DNA of 40,696 nt from CAZXFH01 sp964640055 (lineage in GTDB: Bacteria; Fidelibacterota; UBA2242; JAFGTP01), in assembly GCA_964640055.1 (NCBI GenBank), contig CAZXFH010000029.1, positions 1 through 40,696 of the forward strand, read 5' to 3'. Shown in pieces: positions 1-7,627 of this stretch. Below the pieces are notes generated by a model. It was not told where the DNA came from, did not search any database, and saw only the letters and a program-made list of their open reading frames with translations. Within the stretch, counting starts at the first letter, position 1. Each line of letters begins with the position of its first letter. A program made the translations under genes and the position numbers.

Positions 1-70
1 TTAAATATAAAAAATTATAAACCAGAGTTGCAAAGAAATTAAGTAGCGTCAGCCAATATCAGCTATGGCG

Positions 71-3000
71 CTACACTGTCGCCTTATAACCGGAGCTTTG
101 CGGGGAAGTACGCTCTTGCCGCGAGTGGGCCGCGGAGCGTATATTTGATATTTTTTCAAAATAACGCGGCAAACTAAGCAATTTTTCAACCGTAAGCGTA
201 TATACCCCCCAGGCCGCTTCCACTTTTCCCCGGACAATGAATAGCTTTTCCCAGTTGAGCAGATCACCATATTGTTGATAGACCTGCGGGAACATCACAC
301 ATTCGAAGATAGCGGTTTCGTCCTCAAAGGTAACAAATCCCATCATTTCTTTATGTTTGGTGGCTGCTATTTTGCGGGTGATATACACGCCGGCCAGATG
401 AACGGTCTTCTGTTGGTAGCGGGCCATATCACGGGCCTTGATGATCCGGTTTCCCAGTAACTCGAGGTAACCTCGCAAAGGATGTTCTGAAATGGGGAAA
501 CCAAAGGACTCTATTTCCAGCTGCAGACGTTCTGGCCGGGAAAGTGCCGTCCGGGAGGGCGATGAGAGCTGCTGTGGTGTGTGCAGCTGCCGGCCGCATT
601 CTTGCAGAAAAAAGCTGGCCACCCGGAAAGCAATATCCTTGTGAGTCAGCTCCGGTTCCAGGGGTTTCAGACAGCCGGCATTGGTCAGCGCCATGGCATC
701 GGCAAAATCGATATCCACGCGGGCAAAAAAGTCCTCCAGGGACTGAAAAAAACCGGCTTTGCGTTCTTTTAGGATATGCGCAATCGTCTTGTGTTTCAGA
801 GTGTTGATGGCCATAAAACCGATCCGGATTTTATCCTGTTTACCCTTGTATTCGAGTTCGCTGAGATTGATATGCGGAGGCAGAATGGTTATCCCACAGC
901 GCCGGGCCTCGCTGAGATAGGCATAAGTGGAATAATAGCCCCCTTGATTAGTGATCACGGCCGCCAGGAATTCGGCCGGATAATGACTCTTCAGGTAGGC
1001 ACAGGTAAAGGAGAGGCGGGCGTAGGAGGCGGAATGGGGTTTGCAAAAAGAGTAGCCGGAAAAGGATTTGATCATTTCCCACAGGGTGTGGGCCAGTTGC
1101 TGTGAATAGCCCCGCTTAACGGCGCCGTTGATGAATTTTTGCTGCCAGCGAGGTACCAGGTGGCCCAGCGCTGGCCGGGAGATCACTTTACGGATATAAT
1201 CGGATTCCCGGTAGCTGAAGCCGGCGATTTTACGGGCCACAATCGAAACCTGTTCCTCGTAGACCATAATGCCATAGCTTTCTGCCAGACATTGCAGATC
1301 AGGATGCAGCAGCTGCCAGGGCTTGCCATGGATACGTTCCAACATAAGATTGGTGTAGCGATTGGCCGCCGGCCGGATGATTGAGGAGTAGATCACCACA
1401 TGCTCAAAATCGGTAACCCCGGCTTTGGCCAGCAATTGGCGCGTGGCCGGGCTTTCAATGTAGAAAACACCCATGGTTTTTCCGGCTTGTATCAGTTGCT
1501 GCGTCTGCCGGTCTTCAGCACCCTTGATGGCGTGATAATCCAGATGGATATCGCGATAACGTTGCAGCTGCCGGAGTGTGTCGCGTACCACCGAGAGGGA
1601 ACGATTGCCCAGGATGTCGATCTTCAGTAAACCGGCATCTTCCACCTGATCCTTTTCCCATTCCACGATCTGTACTCCCTTGGGGGCCATTAGGACCGGC
1701 ACATAGTTGCGCATGTCATCCGGTACAACCACCACGCCGCCGGGATGGACCGAGGAATTGCGGAAAGCCCCCATGATTTTTTCAGCTTGTTTCAATATTT
1801 CGATCAGCGTGTCATCCAGATCCAGATGCTGAAAGCGCTTATCCTGTTTGATCCAGGCCAGCAGCTGGGCACGACGGGCATGATAGCCGATCCGTTTGGT
1901 AACCGCCTTGAGTTCCTCATTGGAGAGCCCGTAAACCTTACCTACCTCACGCACGGCCGAACGGGGTTGCATAAACACCTGACTGGAGACCATAGCGGTG
2001 CGCTGCAGGCCATATTTTTCAAAGATGTAATCCAAAACCTCATCCCGTTCATCCCAGGGAAAATCCACATCAATATCCGGCATGCTGACCCGCTCAGGAT
2101 GAATGAAACGCTCAAACACCAGGTTATACTTGAGCGGATCGACCTGGGTAATGAACAAACAGTAACTAACGATCGAAGCCGCGCCAGAGCCTCGGCCGAT
2201 CGTGGCCTTGGTATGGCGGACAATATCCCTGACGACCAGAAAATAGGGTGCAAACCCCTTTTTGAGGATCATATCCAACTCATATTCGATGCGCTGGCTG
2301 ACCGGCTCTGTGATTGCCTGATAGCGCTTTTTAGCGCCGGAATATACCAGTCGCCGCAGTTTCTGGTTGGCCCGGTGATTTTTCTTGAGTGAAAGATCGG
2401 GAAAGATAGTGTTGACGAAATTCCAATCGGTTTTACAGCGTTCGGCCAGATACTGGGCATTATTGATAGCATCGAGACTGTTAGGGAAACAGGCGACCAT
2501 CTGTTTCTCACTACGGAAAAAATGACGGCCGTCTTTACAGGCTGTCTCAGGCAATTCGGTCAGCGTGGTGTTATGCGCAATGGCCCGCAGGATCTGATGG
2601 GTCTTTTGATCCTCGGGTGTCAAAAAATAGACATCGGCGGTGGCCACACACTCCAGATCATACTGCTGTGCCAACTGACGTGCCTGCTGCTCGGGAATGC
2701 CGCACCGCATCTCCACAAATAAATGGGTAGCCGGCAGATAGGGGCGCAGCTGTTTTAAATCTTGTTCCTGGTGGGCCAGCAGGAATAATCCGCTAGACCG
2801 GCCTTGAATTAATTGTGCCAGAGCAGCCTCCGGCGAGGCATGCCGCCGGGAAAGAATATGACACAGATTTTCATAACCGACTTGATCTTCTGCCAACAAG
2901 ATGATATCGCTGCGGGGAGTGATCAGGTTGGCCCCGGCAATGGGGCGCACTTGTTCTACACGAGCCGTCTGAACAAAACGAATAAACCCCCATAAGCCGT

Positions 3001-3121
3001 TAATTTCGGTCAGCGCCAGATGGGACTGCTGATATTGACGGGCTCGCTGCAGCAGCTGCCGCAAACCGGCTACGCCAGACATCTTGGAAAAACTGGAATG
3101 GACATTCAAATGCGTAAACAT
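71..3121 (-). CDS. dnaE2: Error-prone DNA polymerase III alpha subunit (ImuC/DnaE2 type)
   Basis: C-family DNA polymerase expected to do translesion synthesis after DNA damage. The catalytic aspartates are present in PDIDVDF (residues 348-354) and LLKIDILG further on, and the family signature GRGSGAAS is at 309-316. A C-terminal OB fold (VHLAGVYITRK and following) is visible. The N-terminal PHP domain is degenerate: the usual HLHVHS reads HLNVHS and the usual ALTDHG reads ALTEIN, so metal-dependent proofreading is unlikely. At 1016 residues it is shorter than replicative DnaE1 (about 1160) and close to DnaE2/ImuC. It is the last gene of a lexA-imuB-dnaE2 cassette, 61 bases after imuB, so SOS control is likely. 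The assignment to ImuC rather than a replicative DnaE rests on the context and the broken PHP site. Confidence 0.92.
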   Translation of the reverse strand: MFTHLNVHSSFSKMSGVAGLRQLLQRARQYQQSHLALTEINGLWGFIRFVQTARVEQVRPIAGANLITPRSDIILLAEDQVGYENLCHILSRRHASPEAALAQLIQGRSSGLFLLAHQEQDLKQLRPYLPATHLFVEMRCGIPEQQARQLAQQYDLECVATADVYFLTPEDQKTHQILRAIAHNTTLTELPETACKDGRHFFRSEKQMVACFPNSLDAINNAQYLAERCKTDWNFVNTIFPDLSLKKNHRANQKLRRLVYSGAKKRYQAITEPVSQRIEYELDMILKKGFAPYFLVVRDIVRHTKATIGRGSGAASIVSYCLFITQVDPLKYNLVFERFIHPERVSMPDIDVDFPWDERDEVLDYIFEKYGLQRTAMVSSQVFMQPRSAVREVGKVYGLSNEELKAVTKRIGYHARRAQLLAWIKQDKRFQHLDLDDTLIEILKQAEKIMGAFRNSSVHPGGVVVVPDDMRNYVPVLMAPKGVQIVEWEKDQVEDAGLLKIDILGNRSLSVVRDTLRQLQRYRDIHLDYHAIKGAEDRQTQQLIQAGKTMGVFYIESPATRQLLAKAGVTDFEHVVIYSSIIRPAANRYTNLMLERIHGKPWQLLHPDLQCLAESYGIMVYEEQVSIVARKIAGFSYRESDYIRKVISRPALGHLVPRWQQKFINGAVKRGYSQQLAHTLWEMIKSFSGYSFCKPHSASYARLSFTCAYLKSHYPAEFLAAVITNQGGYYSTYAYLSEARRCGITILPPHINLSELEYKGKQDKIRIGFMAINTLKHKTIAHILKERKAGFFQSLEDFFARVDIDFADAMALTNAGCLKPLEPELTHKDIAFRVASFFLQECGRQLHTPQQLSSPSRTALSRPERLQLEIESFGFPISEHPLRGYLELLGNRIIKARDMARYQQKTVHLAGVYITRKIAATKHKEMMGFVTFEDETAIFECVMFPQVYQQYGDLLNWEKLFIVRGKVEAAWGVYTLTVEKLLSLPRYFEKISNIRSAAHSRQERTSPQSSGYKATV

Positions 3122-3182
3122 CGGTTTTCTATTCTGATTTAGACACGCTCGGAAAAGTCATTCGCGAAAAGCGTATCGCATA

Positions 3183-4397
3183 TTAAGAGTAACCCCGCTG
3201 ATACCGGGCCCTGAACGCTGCGGTGGTGCGGGAGGAGTTGACCGCCGGAATTCTCAGGGCGCTGGCGCTACGGATACTGGCAAAGCCATAACGGTTGCGA
3301 ATGTGGTCCAGCGCAGCGGAAAGATTATCATTCCGGGGCGGCGCAAACAGGCTGAGCTGCTGGGCTGCGGATTGAAATTGGGTCGCATCCAGCAGGATAG
3401 AGCGGATGCGGTTACGACGGTAATTGGCTTTTTCAAACAGTTGATGGCAGATCTGCTTCACGGTACAGTCATCGTTGGCCGGGACCCGGGACCGGCGGCA
3501 ATTTTTGAAACCATCGGTATAATGCACCTCCAGGATAAGGGATTTGGCAATTTGACGGCGCTGGCGCAGCTGATAAGCCAACTGCTCGGCCAAATCACCT
3601 ACCGTGGCCTGCAGAATGTCAATGTCGTTGGTGTCCGCCCTTAAAATGGTCTGCCGGACCAGGTGGTCCCGCAACTGCGGCGGGCGCACTGCGGAATTAT
3701 CCCGTCCCTGGGCCTGCCTGCTGACCTGCTTGTGGTGACGACCAAAAAGTATCTTACTGACCTGTGACTGGGCAACCATCTGCTGCAATTCCTTTATCTG
3801 CTGCAGGAACAAAAAACGCAGTATGCACGCCACTTCCTTTTCCTGACTGACCGGCAGAATTCCGGATTGCAGCGGTGCCAGAAAGTGACTTTCCCAACCG
3901 GTGCTAACCTGATGGATTGTCTCGGGCACCACGGCCGTGCAAATATGACTGACCAGCTTGTTGACACTGATCCCGATCAGACTGCCCAGCCTGAGACGGC
4001 TGTCGATGGTGCGGGACATCTGATGGGCGGCCTGGATGGTGTTTTTAAAAATGTGTGTCATGCCGGTCATGTCCAGATAGTACTGTCCGAAAACAGTCGG
4101 CTCAATAATCGGAGAGAAGTCGCTCAGGATGTGGTATAAATACCGATGTACTCTGGCGTATAGGGCATTATTGTAAGGTAATAGTTTGACCCGCGGCGCC
4201 ATCTTGCGCGCCAGCGCAACCTTCAGTCCCGGGCGCAATCCCTCGGTGGCGGCCTCCGGAGAAACCGATATCAGGGTGCCGTTTTGATGATGGGAAGAGA
4301 TCACGGCAAGGGGCCGGTTACGCAAGGTCGCGTCCACCAGACGTTCGACCTGAATCTCGAATTGCTTGAGCCGGATATGGAAAACGGTTGAGTCCAT
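3183..4397 (-). CDS. imuB: Catalytically dead Y-family polymerase homologue (ImuB-like)
   Basis: Y-family (DinB/UmuC) fold protein, 404 residues. By hand alignment to DinB/Dpo4 the catalytic carboxylates are gone: the VDFD strand reads I-R-L-K (8-11) and SIDEAYLD reads V-F-G-Q-Y-Y-L-D (102-109). The structural motif GISVNK (142-147) is kept. A canonical beta-clamp binding pentapeptide, QLSLF, sits at 347-351. Lost active site plus retained clamp motif is the hallmark of ImuB, which acts as an adaptor between the clamp and ImuC/DnaE2. It begins 3 bases after the lexA stop and precedes dnaE2. It is shorter than typical proteobacterial ImuB (about 500 residues). It could be a diverged DinB, but with these substitutions polymerase activity is not expected. 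Confidence 0.85.
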   Translation of the reverse strand: MDSTVFHIRLKQFEIQVERLVDATLRNRPLAVISSHHQNGTLISVSPEAATEGLRPGLKVALARKMAPRVKLLPYNNALYARVHRYLYHILSDFSPIIEPTVFGQYYLDMTGMTHIFKNTIQAAHQMSRTIDSRLRLGSLIGISVNKLVSHICTAVVPETIHQVSTGWESHFLAPLQSGILPVSQEKEVACILRFLFLQQIKELQQMVAQSQVSKILFGRHHKQVSRQAQGRDNSAVRPPQLRDHLVRQTILRADTNDIDILQATVGDLAEQLAYQLRQRRQIAKSLILEVHYTDGFKNCRRSRVPANDDCTVKQICHQLFEKANYRRNRIRSILLDATQFQSAAQQLSLFAPPRNDNLSAALDHIRNRYGFASIRSASALRIPAVNSSRTTAAFRARYQRGYS

Positions 4398-4400
4398 TGA

Positions 4401-5021
4401 CTATAATGTGGAACTGGTTTCATATTCACGAAAAACAAAAAGGACAATGCCGCCGATGCGAAAGCTGTCTTCCGGCCCCACGTAGATGGTCTCATAGGCC
4501 GGATTGCGGGGGTGCAACTCGATATGGCCGCTTTTGGGATAGTAACGCTTGAGTGTGGCCTCTTCATTGACAAAAGCGACTACCGTGTCCCCGGACATCG
4601 CCGTAGGCTTTTGACGGATAATTACATAGTCACCGTCCTGAATGTTGTCATCGCGCAGGGAGTCGCCTTTGACCCTGAGCACGTAATTGTCCCGGTGCAG
4701 ATAAGCAGGCGGAACCTCGATCTCCTCGGAATCTGCCACCGCTTCCAGTGGATAACCAGCGGTGATACTGCCTAACAGGGGCAGGGTATTGCTTGAACGT
4801 TCCTCCACCACGGCCAGCGCACGTTTGGCATTGGATCCGCCGGTCCGTTTGAGCACGTCCAATTTCTCCAGCTCACTTACATACCAGTTGATGGTCCCCA
4901 GGGATTTGATGTGTAAACCCTGCATGATCTCCTTGAAGGTGGGTGCGCGGTCATTCCGGGCTGCAAAATCCCTGATAAATGCCAGAAACCGCTGTTTTTT
5001 GGGTGATAAACCTGTTTGCAT
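4401..5021 (-). CDS. lexA: LexA SOS repressor / self-cleaving S24 protease
   Basis: Represses SOS genes and cleaves itself when stimulated by RecA filaments. The N-terminal winged helix (about 1-70) has the usual PTFKEI and SLGTINWYVSELEK segments. The C-terminal S24 domain has the Ala-Gly cleavage site A88-G89 (SITAGYP), nucleophile Ser121 (KGDSL, where most LexA proteins have GDSM) and general base Lys158 (EATLKRYY). At 206 residues it has normal length. It is first in an operon with imuB (3-base gap) and dnaE2. The upstream sequence carries a TTGACT-17-TACATT promoter and a GTAA-N7-GTAA direct repeat over the expected start site, consistent with autoregulation. This may be the only LexA of the cell or a cassette-specific one; the window cannot decide. 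Confidence 0.95.
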   Translation of the reverse strand: MQTGLSPKKQRFLAFIRDFAARNDRAPTFKEIMQGLHIKSLGTINWYVSELEKLDVLKRTGGSNAKRALAVVEERSSNTLPLLGSITAGYPLEAVADSEEIEVPPAYLHRDNYVLRVKGDSLRDDNIQDGDYVIIRQKPTAMSGDTVVAFVNEEATLKRYYPKSGHIELHPRNPAYETIYVGPEDSFRIGGIVLFVFREYETSSTL

Positions 5022-5041
5022 AACGCCCTCATCCGGTAATC

Positions 5042-5056
5042 GTAAGTTACTCGTAA
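5042..5056 (-). promoter_or_regulatory. Candidate LexA operator, direct repeat GTAA-N7-GTAA
   Basis: On the plus strand GTAA occurs at 5042-5045 and 5053-5056, each within the longer repeat TCGTAAGT, with an 11-base period. It lies 21 bases before the lexA ATG, over the transcription start expected from the adjacent promoter. The geometry matches the alphaproteobacterial operator (GTTC-N7-GTTC) but with different half-sites. Function is inferred from position and repeat structure only. Confidence 0.5.
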
Positions 5057-5058
5057 GT

Positions 5059-5087
5059 AATGTAGATGATCACCAGTCAAAAGTCAA
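5059..5087 (-). promoter_or_regulatory. Sigma-70-like promoter of the lexA-imuB-dnaE2 operon
   Basis: Read on the minus strand: -35 TTGACT (5082-5087), a 17-base spacer, and -10 TACATT (5059-5064). The start site would fall near 5052, inside the direct repeat proposed as LexA operator. Confidence 0.5.
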
Positions 5088-5127
5088 GCGAAAAAGAAGA
5101 AAAAATTTTACCGATACAAAGGCGAAA

Positions 5128-5148
5128 GCTAGCTCCGCTGCAGCTAGC
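5128..5148 (-). terminator. Hairpin downstream of the FmdB-type gene, possible terminator
   Basis: A perfect 7-base inverted repeat, GCTAGCT / AGCTAGC, with a 7-base loop. It lies 26 bases past the stop codon of the FmdB-type gene on the minus strand and is followed by a modest T-rich tract (TTTCGCCTTT). It would separate that gene from the lexA promoter. The T tract is interrupted, so termination efficiency is uncertain. Confidence 0.4.
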
Positions 5149-5174
5149 ACTCCGGGACTGTTTTAGCCTGCTTT

Positions 5175-5681
5175 TCAGTATTTATCGAGATCGTAGAGGG
5201 TTTCGTCATGCTGGGGGGTGACCTTATCTTTAGGCAACCCCTTTTGAGAGCCCAGTTCAAAAGGCAGTTCATCGCCGTCGAGAATATCACCCAGTTCGGC
5301 TTCGATCTGATCGGGATCCTCGCCGGCCTCCAGACGGGCTAGGGCTTCTTCCAGCTGATCATTGTATTTTAAGCCGGTTTTAGCGGAAAATTTGCGCATC
5401 AGCTGTGCCATTTGGCGGGGATTGTCTTCATCCATGTGTTCCGCTTCGGAAGCCAGGGACAGCATGGCTGCTTCCATGTTGGATTCGTCAATCGGCAGTT
5501 GATCCAGTTCGTCTTCCCCGGAGGACTTGCCTCCAGATATGATGGCGCTTTTGGACATACGCCGCTGCAGATGTTGATTGTCGCATCTGGGACAGGCAGG
5601 GCGCTTAACTGTATTTATTTTTTGTGACCAGAAATTATAGATGGTGTGGCATTGGGCGCAATAGAATTCATAGACAGGCAT
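5175..5681 (-). CDS. FmdB-family zinc-ribbon protein
   Basis: 168-residue soluble protein starting with the typical FmdB-type zinc ribbon: MPVYEFYCAQC, with Cys8, Cys11, Cys30 and Cys33 as ligands. The remainder (about 50-168) is strongly acidic and low in complexity, with many Asp and Glu residues, and matches no catalytic family I recognise. Members of this family are often called putative regulatory proteins, but the biochemical role is unknown. It stands alone between the lexA promoter and aroM, with its own purine-rich ribosome-binding region (AAAGGAG) upstream. The zinc-ribbon assignment is secure; function is not. Confidence 0.75.
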   Translation of the reverse strand: MPVYEFYCAQCHTIYNFWSQKINTVKRPACPRCDNQHLQRRMSKSAIISGGKSSGEDELDQLPIDESNMEAAMLSLASEAEHMDEDNPRQMAQLMRKFSAKTGLKYNDQLEEALARLEAGEDPDQIEAELGDILDGDELPFELGSQKGLPKDKVTPQHDETLYDLDKY

Positions 5682-5727
5682 AATATTTTTTCTCCTTTAA
5701 AGCAATTAAATATCGGCCGATTAACTA

Positions 5728-6417
5728 TTAGCTCTCAGAATAGGCTCTCGCGAAATTTTGGTTTAATTGATTAATGACCAATTGTTTGGGATGCACAATA
5801 TCCATGTCAAAAATTTCGTTAAACCGTTTCAAAACTGCAAGTGGGTAACCCAGACAATGAAACAAAATAGAACGTACCTGTTTCTGTTTTAAATAGACCG
5901 CAGTTTCAGCCCAAAGTTTTCTGTTTCCCGGTGGTGCCATTTCAGCCAGCACCACCCGGTAGCGGGCGAGCAGTGGGTCTAGATAGGGCCACTGTTTCTG
6001 GGAAGGAACTACCACGCCGATAGGCTGGGGCAACGGACGGGTCACTTGGGCGCGGATCATTTTTCCGGGTAAAAACACGTTAGGTGTGTTTAAAATATTG
6101 GCGGCCAATATGCCGGTGCAAAGGATAATGATCGCCTCCGGTTGATAGGTTTGATTGTAGCGGTTAATTAATACGGATAATTGGTAGTGCACCTTCTCGG
6201 CCGAGAGCCATACGTCCTGTCCCCTGCGGGTCTGTGTGGTCAGCGTGCCCGGGAAAGGCTGTTGCACTTTGAGTTTATCGAACAGAAGGGGAGTATCCAA
6301 TAGCCCGTGTTGTTTGGTGGTATGGGGAAAAGAGAGTTGCGCTTCGATTTCATCCCAGATATCCGGTCTGGGGGCTTGACCGATGGTGAGTACCACCAAT
6401 TTTATTTCTGGCATCAT
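5728..6417 (-). CDS. AroM family protein
   Basis: 229-residue protein of the AroM family. Recognisable features are the N-terminal strand LVVLTIGQAPRPD (about 8-20), a central IGVVVPSQKQ segment and the C-terminal ILFHCLGY motif. AroM sits in the aro regulon of E. coli, but its activity is not established; the fold resembles the Asp/Glu racemase superfamily. Here it begins 5 bases after the stop of the DUF917 gene, so the two are almost certainly co-transcribed. The pairing suggests a shared catabolic or hydantoin-type substrate rather than shikimate metabolism. The family call is strong; no function is claimed. Confidence 0.8.
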   Translation of the reverse strand: MMPEIKLVVLTIGQAPRPDIWDEIEAQLSFPHTTKQHGLLDTPLLFDKLKVQQPFPGTLTTQTRRGQDVWLSAEKVHYQLSVLINRYNQTYQPEAIIILCTGILAANILNTPNVFLPGKMIRAQVTRPLPQPIGVVVPSQKQWPYLDPLLARYRVVLAEMAPPGNRKLWAETAVYLKQKQVRSILFHCLGYPLAVLKRFNEIFDMDIVHPKQLVINQLNQNFARAYSES

Positions 6418-6422
6418 TGTAT

Positions 6423-7475
6423 TTACCTTTCCTGAATGATGGAAAATATCGCGTTTATATTGGCGCTGTCTTCTGATCCGCTTCCCAGGAGTAATTGTGC
6501 TGCGGGAATGACTAATATCGTCACCCGTTGGTCCGGTTCGATTTCACTGGAGGTAAGGGGGCGTCGCGTTTTCTCATCCAGGCAACAGATCAGGTCCGGA
6601 TAGCTGGCCAAGCATTCCTCGCCTTGCTCAAGCCTAATAAATTCATTCAGAAAAGTTATTTTAAGCCCTTTATTCAGCAAGATCTGTCCCTGGTCAAAGC
6701 CCTGTTTTTGCTTGAAAGCGATAGTCTTTATCTTTTCAGAGGTGGCCACAACATGGCCCTTAAACTGTTTGCAGAGTGACTCGGCAACCTGAGAGACCGC
6801 TTGATCTCTTCCTGCCTGTAGGATTTTTCCGGCTTGCATGGCCTTGTCTATCGCACCGGGGGCGCCATACTCCTTAACATATTGCGCTTTAACCGGATGG
6901 CGGATCACCATGATCAGTCCCTGGGCCTGTTGGGCTGCGGCTCTGATGAGCGGATTGGTTGACTTTAAACTGCCGCTGATGATACCTTCCAGAAAGCTTT
7001 CCTGATCGCGCCGACCCCCGATAAAGGCTTGGACGGTTTGATAATCCCTTTGCGTTTCTAATCCCAGCGCACCCATCACACCCGTGGGATGAGCTCTGCC
7101 GTCAGCCGGCGCATTCAGCACCGGGCGACCGGTTGATGCTGCCAATAGCCAGCCATTCAAAGTTGATAGAGCACCATTTTCACAAGTGATGAAGGCTTCA
7201 ATTTTATGCCCGGTATAAATTTCAAAGCGATCCAGTAGATAGACTTGATCATCTGCTGTAATCTGTGACCCACCGGAAGGTGCCCCTAGAAAGGAGACCG
7301 TAGCTACCAGCGCATCAGGTTTCATTTGTTCAGAAGGAACAATACATACCTGCCCATGGGATAATATGTCGCTGTTCAGTTTACGGGACAACGTGATTGA
7401 ACCGCCCCCGCCGCCACCAAAGAATGCGCCCCCTAAAATGGCCTGTTCTATCTGCGTTTTTGTAGAGATGATCAC
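6423..7475 (-). CDS. DUF917 / S-methyl-thiohydantoin desulfurase-like protein
   Basis: 350-residue protein of the DUF917 family (now named after S-methyl thiohydantoin desulfurase), commonly found near hydantoinase and oxoprolinase genes. The signature is the N-terminal glycine-rich loop GGAFFGGGGGG (about 15-25), followed by ALVATVSFLGAPSGG and NAPADGRAHPTGVMG segments. Length matches the family. It is the first gene of a two-gene operon with aroM and starts from a 152-base region shared with the divergent deacetylase gene. No hydantoinase or transporter lies alongside, unlike many DUF917 loci. The exact substrate cannot be read from sequence. Confidence 0.78.
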   Translation of the reverse strand: MIISTKTQIEQAILGGAFFGGGGGGSITLSRKLNSDILSHGQVCIVPSEQMKPDALVATVSFLGAPSGGSQITADDQVYLLDRFEIYTGHKIEAFITCENGALSTLNGWLLAASTGRPVLNAPADGRAHPTGVMGALGLETQRDYQTVQAFIGGRRDQESFLEGIISGSLKSTNPLIRAAAQQAQGLIMVIRHPVKAQYVKEYGAPGAIDKAMQAGKILQAGRDQAVSQVAESLCKQFKGHVVATSEKIKTIAFKQKQGFDQGQILLNKGLKITFLNEFIRLEQGEECLASYPDLICCLDEKTRRPLTSSEIEPDQRVTILVIPAAQLLLGSGSEDSANINAIFSIIQER

Positions 7476-7627
7476 CGGATATCCCTGTTACGGTCAATCT
7501 TTTTATTTCCTTTCTAATTTAATGATTGAGGTATTGCCAGGAAAGAGTGTAGTTTCTCAGCGTGATCAGAAACTGCAACCAAGGATGATTTGGTTGATAA
7601 AGCAAATTTTTATTTTAGGGATTTTAG

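Noticed and set aside
1745..2392. 215-codon open frame on the plus strand
   Set aside because: It lies fully inside dnaE2 on the other strand, has no recognisable domain and no ribosome-binding site; it is a shadow frame.
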